Shown in pieces: positions 24,935-33,284 of a stretch of 64,000 bases of DNA; positions within the stretch are counted from its first letter, which is position 1; every line of letters starts with the position of its first letter. The notes under the pieces were generated by a model. That model did no database searches. It was given only the letters and a program-made list of their open reading frames with translations, and was not told the origin of the DNA. The translations under genes were made by a program, and so were the position numbers. This DNA is from Spartobacteria bacterium (GTDB lineage: Bacteria > Verrucomicrobiota > Verrucomicrobiia > Chthoniobacterales > UBA10450). The stretch lies in contig PNAA01000036.1 of NCBI GenBank assembly GCA_003169975.1, positions 62,001-126,000 on the forward strand, in the 5' to 3' direction.

Positions 24935-26731
24935 CTAGACTTTTTGCGCGAGCGATTTTTCGGGAGAACGGAAGCCGCGGGCGCGCACATCTTCCTCCCG
25001 GTGATAACGCTCGCGCGCGGCCAGAATGCTGGAGCGCCCGAGATAGCCAACGACCTTTTTTTCGTTCGCCCGCTCCACCACCGGCAAACGGCCGATGTCG
25101 TGCCTTAACATTCGCGCCACGGCGTCGTGCAAGGTCTCGTCGGGATAAGCGACGCGCAGGTTGGTCGATCCGGCAGCAAGGACGGTCAGCGTTTCATCGT
25201 GCGAACGGTCAAAGGCACGCACGACGTCGCCGCGGGTAACGATCCCGGTCAGCTCACCCTTCTCATTCGCCAGCAGTGTGCCCTGGTGCGAGCAGATGAG
25301 CGGGTCCCCACTCGCAATCCGCGCCGCAAAACGCGGCAGCGGCGTCGTCTCGGGAATGAGCGGCGGATCCGCTTCCATGACATCGCGCACGCGCATCAGC
25401 TCCAAAATGTCCACGCTGTATTCCCGCGCGATGTGCTGTCCGCGGCGCGCCAGCTTTTCGGTGAGAATGGATCGCTTCATAAGCAGCACCGTCACAGCGA
25501 GCCCGGCCACAGACCCGCAGAGCAACGCCGGCAGTGCGTTGATATCGCGGGTCAACTCCAGAAGGAAAAACATGCCTGTGAGCGGTGATCGCATCGTGCC
25601 GCCCATCATCGCCGCCATGCCGACCATGGCCCACAAACCAACGTCACCAACCGGGGCAAACTTCCCCAACCCAGCGCCGAGCGCGCCTCCGATAATGAGC
25701 AGCGGCGCGAGCACGCCGCCGGAAGTGCCGGAGCCCAGGGCGATCGACCAGACGACGGCCTTGCCGATCATCAAACCAATCAAAGCAGCGCCGAGGATTT
25801 CGCCCCGCAACATGCCGTGAATCAATTCATAACCGACCCCGAGGACGCGCGGATCGATCCAACCGCCGAAGCCGACAAAGACCGCGCCGATGGCCGGCCA
25901 CCACATCCAGTGAATAGGCAACTTTAGAAAAACGTCTTCACAGAAATAAACGATCACAGTGAGAAGGCCGGAGCCGAAGCCGGCCGCGATCCCAATCGCG
26001 CAGGCGATACCGATCTCGCTTGCGCCTAACGACGCATGTGGCGTGACAGGAAAAATGGGTCCGGCGCCGATGAGCGGAATGCGCAAAAGCCAGGCGACGA
26101 CCGACGCCACCGTCACGGGGATAAAGCTGCGCGGACGCCATTCGAAAAGAAGCAGCTCGACCGCGAGCAACGTCGCCGCGATGGGCGAAGCGAAAACCGC
26201 CGACATGCCGCCCGCCGCGCCAGCGACGAGCAGCGTCTTACGTTCCGCGGAACTGAGGTGAAACAATTGCGCGAAAATGGAGCCGAACGCTCCACCCGTC
26301 ATGATAATCGGGCCCTCCGCTCCAAACGGCCCGCCGGTTCCGATCGAGATGGCGGATGAAATCGGTTTGAGCAGCGCCACTTTCGGCTGAATCAAACTGC
26401 CGCCTAGCAGAATCGCTTCGAGTGCTTCGGGGATTCCGTGGCCACGGATCTTCTCCGAGCCGTAACGCGCCATCAGCCCGATGATGAGCGCGCCCGCGAC
26501 CGGCGCCAGAATCACCCACGCACCAAGATGATTATGCTCCAGCGAACCGAGAACCGGTGAAAAGCGCTGGAAGAAGACGAGATTCGTGATTTCAGCGATG
26601 AGCCAGAGCAACGCCTTGGCGACCAGGGCGCTGATCACGCCGACCGGCAACGCGAGCGCGACAAGCACGAGCATGCGCCTATCGGTGCGAAAATCACCGA
26701 GCAAAGTCTGCGAAGTTTTGCGGCCGGACAT
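24935..26731 (-). CDS. ClC-type chloride channel/antiporter with CBS pair
   Basis: 598 aa. Residues 20-430 are the ClC membrane core: GTGGPFGAEGPIIMTGG holds the G(K/R)EGP-like motif with the gating Glu (Ala replaces Arg), and LGSGTSGGVLAPLLIIGGA the second selectivity motif. Two CBS domains follow (MRVRDVMEADPPLIPETTPL and STNLRVAYPDETLHDAVARM), which sense adenine nucleotides. Motif wording GSGTSGG is typical of the prokaryotic CBS-bearing branch. The intracellular gating Glu cannot be placed by eye, so channel or H+/Cl- exchange remains open. TCGTTAGGC 9-mer at 26024. Confidence 0.92.
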   Translation of the reverse strand: MSGRKTSQTLLGDFRTDRRMLVLVALALPVGVISALVAKALLWLIAEITNLVFFQRFSPVLGSLEHNHLGAWVILAPVAGALIIGLMARYGSEKIRGHGIPEALEAILLGGSLIQPKVALLKPISSAISIGTGGPFGAEGPIIMTGGAFGSIFAQLFHLSSAERKTLLVAGAAGGMSAVFASPIAATLLAVELLLFEWRPRSFIPVTVASVVAWLLRIPLIGAGPIFPVTPHASLGASEIGIACAIGIAAGFGSGLLTVIVYFCEDVFLKLPIHWMWWPAIGAVFVGFGGWIDPRVLGVGYELIHGMLRGEILGAALIGLMIGKAVVWSIALGSGTSGGVLAPLLIIGGALGAGLGKFAPVGDVGLWAMVGMAAMMGGTMRSPLTGMFFLLELTRDINALPALLCGSVAGLAVTVLLMKRSILTEKLARRGQHIAREYSVDILELMRVRDVMEADPPLIPETTPLPRFAARIASGDPLICSHQGTLLANEKGELTGIVTRGDVVRAFDRSHDETLTVLAAGSTNLRVAYPDETLHDAVARMLRHDIGRLPVVERANEKKVVGYLGRSSILAARERYHREEDVRARGFRSPEKSLAQKV

Positions 26732-27454
<723 letters not shown>

Positions 27455-28045
27455 ATGATCAAAGGAAGTGAAATCCGGAAGGCAGACTTTCCCATCGAGC
27501 CGCTGCTGCTCGACCGCTGGTCGCCGCGGGCCATGTCTGGCGAGGAAATCTCACGAGAGGAATTGATGCGACTCTTTGAAGCGGCTCGATGGGCTCCGTC
27601 TTCATTCAACGCTCAACAGTGGCGCGCTCTTTACGCGCGCCGCGGCACCGAGCACTGGGCAACATTCTTCGAGCTGCTGGTCGAAGCGAACAAATCCTGG
27701 GCAAAGAATGCAGCCGTCCTCGTCGTCTTCATTTCGCGAAAGGCGTTTGCCTACAACGACGAACCATCGATCACGCATTCCTATGACACTGGAGCAGCCT
27801 GGGAGAATTTTGCGCTCCAGGGCTTTCAGCAGAATCTCGTGGTGCACGGAATGGAAGGGTTCGATTACGAACAGGCGCGTAAGGAGCTGCGGATTCCCGA
27901 GGGATTTCAAGTCGAGGCCATGGCTGCGGTCGGCAAGCCGGGACCGAAGGAATTACTCCCTGAAAAATTGCAACAGCGCGAAAGTCCGAATGATCGCCGC
28001 AAACTCTCGGAGAGCGTTTTCGAAGGGCCGTTTAAGCATAACTGA
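27455..28045 (+). CDS. Nitroreductase-family protein
   Basis: 196 aa from ATG 27455. LDRWSPRAMSGEEISREELM, LFEAARWAPSSFNAQQWRAL (FMN-binding start with the RWAPS motif) and the late AMAAVGKPGPKELLPEKL match the small NfsB/YdfN-like FMN nitroreductases. Cytosolic NAD(P)H-dependent flavoenzyme; physiological substrate unknown. Confidence 0.85.
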   Translation: MIKGSEIRKADFPIEPLLLDRWSPRAMSGEEISREELMRLFEAARWAPSSFNAQQWRALYARRGTEHWATFFELLVEANKSWAKNAAVLVVFISRKAFAYNDEPSITHSYDTGAAWENFALQGFQQNLVVHGMEGFDYEQARKELRIPEGFQVEAMAAVGKPGPKELLPEKLQQRESPNDRRKLSESVFEGPFKHN

Positions 28046-28133
28046 ATAAAGGAATCCGCCCTGCCAAGCTGCGCATCGATCAAATCTTTTTGAGATTAAT
28101 GCGGGCCAGAAGAACCGTACAATCCATCGCCGA

Positions 28134-28454
28134 TTGGAAACCCATCAGTCCTCGCGAGACGTAGCTGGTGGCAGACCAAGCTCGTCATCTTCATCGGCAA
28201 GCACCCCGAAGTGCCGTCAGATGGTGCGCATTCTGTCGGATTCCATGGACCGACCCCTTCCGCTCACGATGCGGATCAGGAAGCGTCTGCATTACCTGAT
28301 CTGCTGCTGGTGCCAACGTTACGAAGAGCACCTCCGTTACCTCCGCAAAACAGCGTCAAAGTTTCCCGAGCACGCGGACCAAAGCTCCGACGTGTCATTA
28401 CCATCGAGCGCCAAGGAAAGAATCTTGCGCGAACTTGGCGGCCGCGGAAAGTAG
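28134..28454 (+). CDS. Small zinc-finger-like (anti-sigma type) protein, start uncertain
   Basis: The recognisable part is PKCRQMVRILSDSMDRPLPL, then MRIRKRLHYLICCWCQRYEE, resembling the short zf-HC2-like proteins in which Cys and CxxC with a His bind zinc. In the current frame the first 25 residues are a serine run without sense; in the next frame TKLVIFIGKHPEV reads better, so a two-base loss near 28203 is possible. Zinc-finger proteins of this kind often pair with ECF sigma factors; none is adjacent here. Confidence 0.5.
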   Translation: METHQSSRDVAGGRPSSSSSSASTPKCRQMVRILSDSMDRPLPLTMRIRKRLHYLICCWCQRYEEHLRYLRKTASKFPEHADQSSDVSLPSSAKERILRELGGRGK

Positions 28455-28467
28455 GCTCCAACAAATC

Positions 28468-29849
28468 GTGAGCGCCAACCAGAGTCTCTGCAACGTATCG
28501 GCGACCACGCTGGCGCGGCTCATCCGCACGAAAAAGGCCTCGGCGGAAGACGTCGTTACCGCGCATGTCGAAAGGATTACCGAGTTGAACCCGCGGCTGA
28601 ACGCCGTCGTCCAACTGTGCCTCGAACGCGCGCTCGAGGAAGCGCGCGCCGCGGATACGCAACTGGCCAACAGCGCGTCGACCGGGCCTCTGCACGGGGT
28701 CCCGTTCACGATCAAGGATAGCTTCGACACCGCGGGCGTCATCAGCACTGGCGGCACCAAAGGCCGCGCTGCGTTTGTGCCCGGCGAGGATGCCACGGTG
28801 GTCAGCCGTTTGCGCACGGCGGGCGGCATCCTTCTCGGAAAAACGAACACGGCCGAACTCACCATGGCTTTCGAGACCGACAATCTCGTCTACGGTCGAA
28901 CGAATAACCCACACGATCCTGCGCGCACCTCCGGCGGCAGCAGTGGTGGCGCAGCGGCCATCGTCGCCGCCGAAGCATCGCCATTCGATATCGGGAGTGA
29001 TACCGGCGGAAGTATTCGCATCCCGTCACACTTTTGTGGCACAGCCGGTTTCAAGCCCACCGCCGGCCTGGTGCCGAAGACCGGCCACATCCTTCCCTTC
29101 GGCGGCATCGTTGACGCGATGACCCAGATCGGCCCCATGGCCCGGCGGGTCGAAGATCTGGCCTTGATCTTGCCGATCATCGCCGGGGTCGACCAGCGGG
29201 ATCCCGCTACCGTCCCGGTCGTGCTGCCACCATGGGAACCAACCGGCCTGAAAGCCCTGCGCCTCGCTTTCATGACCGACAACGGCCTGGTGGAGCCGGT
29301 CGCGGTGGTCAAAGAAGCTGTCCGCTCGGCCGCCAATATCTTCGCCGAGAGCGGTGCGCAGGTGAAGCAAATCCGCCCGCCCGAATCGAGGAGTCCTTTG
29401 ACCTGGCCATCGCCCTCTGGACAGCCGATGGCGGCGCCGTGTTTGTCGACACGCTGAAGCAATGCGGCACAACCGAAATCCATTCGTTGATGCAGGGCGT
29501 GCTTGATCTTTGTCGGGCGAATGAAAAATCCGGCCAGGAATTTGGTCGCTTGCTCCTTCGCTGGGCCGCATTCCAGAGGAAGATGCTTGCCTTCATGGAG
29601 GGATACGATCTGCTCCTCAGCCCGGTCTTCCCCACGCCAGCGATCGAGCATGGAGCCACTTCCGACTACGAGATTTTCCGCGGATTTAGCTATACGATGT
29701 TGCACAATCTCACCGGCTGGCCGGCCGGCGTCATCCGCTATGGCAGTTCCCCGGAAGGATTGCCGGTCGGCATTCAGTTGGCCGCCAGACCATTTCACGA
29801 CCACGTCCTCCTGGCCGTGATGCAGTACCTCGAAGGATCGTTAGACTAG
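28468..29849 (+). pseudogene. Amidase (GatA-like signature family), frameshifted near 29390
   Basis: The first part has the amidase signature set: Lys in FTIKDSFDTAG, the Ser-rich ARTSGGSSGGAAA, and the nucleophile Ser in DTGGSIRIPSHFCG, so the catalytic Ser-Ser-Lys triad is intact. After KQIRPP the frame becomes nonsense and stops at 29457; one frame over, EESFDLAIALWTADGGAVF continues to FPTPAIEHGA, GWPAGVIRYGSSPEGLPVGI and the end at 29849. Joined length about 460 aa, normal. GTG 28468 is chosen; a TTG at 28435 would overlap the upstream gene. Single lesion, so a sequencing error is possible. Confidence 0.85.
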
Positions 29850-30083
29850 ATCCGATCCTGACTCCCAATCACGGAAGCGGTCTAATACTTACTCGTCGCT
29901 CCGCAACCGACGGGACTGGCCTGGAGTTGCCGCCTTGTTTCGCCCGGCTCATCATCGAAGCGGGATTCGTCGAGGGCCTTTTATTTTCGGCGGCCCGTTC
30001 TGAAGTCTCTCGGATCGCGTCGCGGGTCCGTAGCCGCGGTCGGTAATCCCGTGCATCAACGCCCCCGGCGACATGAATCCGTT

Positions 30084-30278
30084 GGCTCCGCATATGTCGG
30101 GCATCTTTGGACGGCGCTCTGGGTCTACTTCACAGCGCCGGTGATCGCGATCCAGTCGGCGGCGATGGTTTACCTGTGGAGTAAGCGGGAGGTTTATTGC
30201 GCAAAATATCATCACCACAACAATGCCCGCTGCATTTTCAACCGTCGCTTCCCCGAGCCGGCGAAGCGCGAACTGTAG
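30084..30278 (+). pseudogene. C-terminal relic of a membrane channel-like (MIP/aquaporin-type) gene
   Basis: HLWTALWVYFTAPVIAIQSA followed by MVYLWSKREVYCAKYHHHNN and ARCIF resembles the last helix and His/Cys-rich tail of a group of bacterial aquaporin-like proteins, by recall only. No upstream NPA-type sequence remains. The frame ends with CTG TAG where the TAG belongs to the GTAG-headed palindrome at 30275. Confidence 0.4.
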
Positions 30279-30349
30279 CCGGGGTCGCTGACCCCGGCCC
30301 GTGGCTCTCAAACATGTTGCACGCTGCCGGGATCACCGATCCCGGCTAC
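30275..30349. repeat. Head-to-head pair of GTAG palindromes (REPIN-like, family A)
   Basis: The plus-strand unit is GTAG then GCCGGGGTC/GACCCCGGC with a 3-base loop (30275-30298). The minus-strand unit, GTAG then a GCCGGGATC/GATCCCGGC stem, ends at 30349. Two inverted units about 27 bases apart, each headed by GTAG, is the layout of REPINs made by RAYT transposases. One end supplies the stop codon of the relic at 30278; the other lies in the 3' end of the adenylate cyclase gene. Confidence 0.75.
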
Positions 30350-31780
30350 AACCGTGAAGCGATACGTTGGCACCATCTGAGACACGTGCTTGAATTCCAT
30401 CGGCTCAGTCCGTTCGAACTCGACCTGCCTTTCCCCCGGGAGCATTTCGTAGAATGGCTCGCTTACCAGGATCTGCCATTTCCCGGCACGATCGCAGAGG
30501 CGCGAGGCCAGGTTCACGGTGTGGCCGATGGCGGTAAAGTCACGCCGCGTATCGGAACCGATCGACCCGACCACTGCGCGGCCCCGATGGATGCCGACGC
30601 CGAGGGCCAGCGGCCAGCCTTCCGCCTCGATCTCCTCCCGGATGGCCGCGACCAATTCCTGCGCGCAGGCGAACACTTTCTCGGCGGAACCTTCGCCGCC
30701 CAGAAAAACCGCCATCACCGCGTCCCCAATGAATTTGTCCACGTCGCCGCCGGCCGAGACGACCGCGTCCGCCTGGACTGCGAGGAGCCGGTTGAGCTCG
30801 CGCACCAGGAAGGAGGCTTCGCGCGTCTCGCACCAGCTGGTGAAGCCGCGCAGATCGGCAAAGAGCACGATCACCTCCTGTTCCATGCCGGCGAGCCATT
30901 GCGGATCCTTCCTGCTCCGGCGCACCGCCTCCGCGGTGAAGCGCGAGACATAGGGCAGCAGTGCGAGCTTTTCGCCTAACGAGATTATCATTTCGTTGAA
31001 TACGTCGCCCAGGTGTTGCAGTTCGTCGCCGGTCGTCACGCTCACCTGCACGTCATTTTCCCCGGCTTGGAATCGCCGGATGCCCGAAGAAAGTTTGTTC
31101 AGTCCACGCGTGATGTTGCGGGCGAGGAGCAGGCCCGGAATCATGGCGACAAAAAACGCGCCGCAGCCGATCGCCAGCGCGAGCAAAAGCTCCTCCCGCT
31201 GGCGCGCGACGAACCGGCTGATTTGCGCGTCCGCTTCGACGATCGCAACTGGCTCTCCGGCCTGATTAAGGATCGGCCCGTAGCCGCTGATCCAGGTGCC
31301 ATTCTCGTCCTCATAAACGTCGCTGCTCGTTGGCGTGCGCATTTTCCAAGCCTTGAGGAAATGCTCGCGATTGGCCTCCAACAGAATGTAGCGAGTGCCA
31401 ATGAATGTCTTCTTCTGCAACATCACGACGAATTCCGTTTCCAACGAGGAAGCCGCACCCACCGGGCGCAGGATGTACATTTCATTTTCCGCGAGGCCGT
31501 TGATCCGGCGGGATTGATCGAGAATTGTCCTCGCCTTTTGGAAGGCCGGCGAACTGGAGTCGTTAGGCGCGCGGATCAAGTTGATCTCGTCGCCATTCAG
31601 GGCCAGCGCGGTCGTCCCGGCCGCGCTCCGGACAAAGGCCTGGAATTCCTGCAGGAGTTGCGCGCGCCGGAGATGGTAGTTGGTGCCGAGAATTGCCGCC
31701 ACGACCAGCGCCGCCACAATCGCCATGGCGAAGGCGACTTTGGTGCGAAGCGAAAAACGATGAAATGGAACGACGGGCAT
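30308..31780 (-). CDS. Membrane-bound adenylate/guanylate cyclase (class III) with HAMP
   Basis: 490 aa. TM1 about 15-35, an outer sensor region (40-195) with GYGPILNQAGEPVAIVEADA typical of single-cache-like sensors, TM2 about 200-222, HAMP, then a class III cyclase domain: VLFADLRGFTSWCET and GGDVDKFIGDAVMAVF give the two metal Asp, FTAIGHTVNLASRL the transition-state Asn/Arg. It makes cAMP (or cGMP) from nucleoside triphosphate. The last 15 residues, VVAGIGDPGS onward, are encoded by the GTAG palindrome at 30326-30349, so the C-terminus was rewritten by that element. TCGTTAGGC 9-mers at 30974 and 31560. Confidence 0.9.
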   Translation of the reverse strand: MPVVPFHRFSLRTKVAFAMAIVAALVVAAILGTNYHLRRAQLLQEFQAFVRSAAGTTALALNGDEINLIRAPNDSSSPAFQKARTILDQSRRINGLAENEMYILRPVGAASSLETEFVVMLQKKTFIGTRYILLEANREHFLKAWKMRTPTSSDVYEDENGTWISGYGPILNQAGEPVAIVEADAQISRFVARQREELLLALAIGCGAFFVAMIPGLLLARNITRGLNKLSSGIRRFQAGENDVQVSVTTGDELQHLGDVFNEMIISLGEKLALLPYVSRFTAEAVRRSRKDPQWLAGMEQEVIVLFADLRGFTSWCETREASFLVRELNRLLAVQADAVVSAGGDVDKFIGDAVMAVFLGGEGSAEKVFACAQELVAAIREEIEAEGWPLALGVGIHRGRAVVGSIGSDTRRDFTAIGHTVNLASRLCDRAGKWQILVSEPFYEMLPGERQVEFERTEPMEFKHVSQMVPTYRFTVVAGIGDPGSVQHV

Positions 31781-31867
31781 GTCCGAAGTGCGGCGGGCGC
31801 GTCAACGATCACACGTCTCCGGATTCTGAGTCGAGCAGGAACGTCGAATCCTGACAAGCGCGCCGTT

Positions 31868-31890
31868 ATAGCCGGGGGCGCTGACCCCGG
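31868..31890. repeat. Single family A palindrome (decayed GTAG head)
   Basis: ATAG followed by GCCGGGGGC GCT GACCCCGG, the same stem as at 30278 with one mismatch and ATAG instead of GTAG. It separates the cyclase promoter from the VOC relic. Confidence 0.65.
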
Positions 31891-31892
31891 TG

Positions 31893-32212
31893 ACGCAGCG
31901 CTTCACCTCTCGTGCTCTTCAGATCACCGCGCTGCGCGCGAACACCGGACCTGGGATTGAGTTCCTCGAATACCTGACGCCGCGGGACGGGCGGCCGATT
32001 CCGGAGGGGACGAAATCGAACGACATCGCGCATTGGCAGACCGCTGATCGCGACGAACGATCTCGCTGCCGTGACGCAGAAGCTAAAAGACAATCATGTC
32101 GGGTTCGTTTCCTCCGCCGTGATCGTGGTGCCGAAGGAGAAACTTGGATTTACCAAGGACGTGCTGGTGAGCGATCCCGGATGGGCACGACGTGTTGCTC
32201 GTCGAGAAATAG
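31893..32212 (+). pseudogene. VOC/glyoxalase-family relic, at least two frameshifts
   Basis: TGPGIEFLEYLTPRDGRPIP then SNDIAHWQ in the first frame, LIATNDLAAVTQKLKDNHVG then FVSSAVIVVP in the second, and DPDGHDVLLVEK with a TAG stop at 32210-32212 in the third together make the last domain of a vicinal-oxygen-chelate protein. Frame breaks near 32040 and 32176. The 5' part is missing, cut at the palindrome at 31868. A clear relic. Confidence 0.75.
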
Positions 32213-32214
32213 CT

Positions 32215-32297
32215 GTAGCCGGTCGCGCTGAGGCCGGCTCGGAGCAAACGCGCGCGCTGGCGATGGCGAAGCGGCCGGAGTCAACGCCCCCGGCTAC
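32215..32297. repeat. Head-to-head pair of GTAG palindromes (REPIN-like, family A)
   Basis: Left unit GTAGCCGG at 32215 on the plus strand, right unit GTAGCCGGGGGCG on the minus strand ending at 32297, about 83 bases in all; the left stem is more decayed than the right. The right TAG is the stop codon of the FMN reductase gene (32294-32296). Confidence 0.7.
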
Positions 32298-32869
32298 AAC
32301 GCCGGAATATTTTCCCGGGCGAAACGCAGCGCGCACGCCATCCAGACGAGCTCGTCGACGAATTTCTTGAGTCGCCCGACGTAGGCTGGATCGGTGATAT
32401 TTCCCGTCGCCGAATCGAACAACTTGCCGGCCGTCCCGAAGTAGACATCCCAGAAGATCGTGACCAGGCCCAACTCGCGCAGAACCGGCAACAAACTTTG
32501 AATCATGCGCGCGCCGCCGAAGGGCCCGGCCGAGACGCCGCAGACGCCGGCGGCTTTGTGAAGGTATTCCTTCAGGTTGCTGTCGAGCACATGCTTGAGC
32601 AGGCCGGGAAAGCTGTGGTTGTACTCGGGCACGACGAGGATGAGTCCATCCGCGCGACTGACCGCCGCGGAAAATTGCGCATCTTTGAGCGCCTCGCCCG
32701 CGTCATCGAGCGAGAGCCGGAGGTTGCGGATGTCGATCAATTCGGTCGTCATGTCGGGCCGCTTGGAAACCTCTTCGAAGACAAAACGGGCGGCGTGTTC
32801 GCTCATGCGACCCTGGCGCGCGGTGCCGAGAATAACGGGAAGAAAGACAGGTTGAGTGATCGATTCCAT
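32294..32869 (-). CDS. NADPH-dependent FMN reductase family protein
   Basis: 191 aa. PVILGTARQGRMSEHAARFV is the phosphate-binding loop, LILVVPEYNHSFPGLLKHVL the PEYN motif contacting FMN, and GVSAGPFGGARMIQSLLPVL the third FMN segment. Small flavodoxin-like oxidoreductase, cytosolic. Its stop TAG is part of the palindrome element at 32215-32297. Confidence 0.88.
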   Translation of the reverse strand: MESITQPVFLPVILGTARQGRMSEHAARFVFEEVSKRPDMTTELIDIRNLRLSLDDAGEALKDAQFSAAVSRADGLILVVPEYNHSFPGLLKHVLDSNLKEYLHKAAGVCGVSAGPFGGARMIQSLLPVLRELGLVTIFWDVYFGTAGKLFDSATGNITDPAYVGRLKKFVDELVWMACALRFARENIPAL

Positions 32870-32899
32870 AAGCGGTGGGTCGTTTGACGAAACAGAACC

Positions 32900-33043
32900 T
32901 TACAGCGCAGATCGCAGGGCGAGCCATTTGACCGTTGCCCGCTCCCCGCAGCACGGCGGTCCGGGGGAATACCGCAGCGTCACGCGCCGGCCGGAAAGAT
33001 TGACCTCGGCGTAACTAACAGTGGCCGCGTCGGAGCGATGCAT
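32900..33043 (-). pseudogene. C-terminal relic resembling an NRDE-family protein
   Basis: On the minus strand PFSICMHRSDAATVSYAEVN, then VTLRYSPGPPCCGERATVKW, and a TAA stop at 32900. SxCMHRxDAxTVS followed by a short strand and GPPC resembles the end of NRDE/TANGO2-like proteins, by recall. The frame upstream stops within about 30 codons. The rest of the 32870-33284 gap shows no gene apart from a TCGTTAGGC 9-mer at 33111; the left edge of the defence island lies here. Confidence 0.5.
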
Positions 33044-33284
33044 GCAGATCGAGAATGGCCGCGCGCCGCGGGAGATGGGAAGCGTGGAGTTTTTTCAGCG
33101 CCGCCGTTCCGCCTAACGAAGAGCGCCAAGCCGCGCAAATTCGACCGCGGGCACGCTCCGCGCCGGGCTCATCGTAGCCGGACGAGAACCAATGTGAAAT
33201 TTCATTGCCACGGCGGCGCCCGACCCGTTATTTTCCCGCCGTGCCCGCCAAACCATCCCCCTCCATCGACACTGGTCGCGAGGG

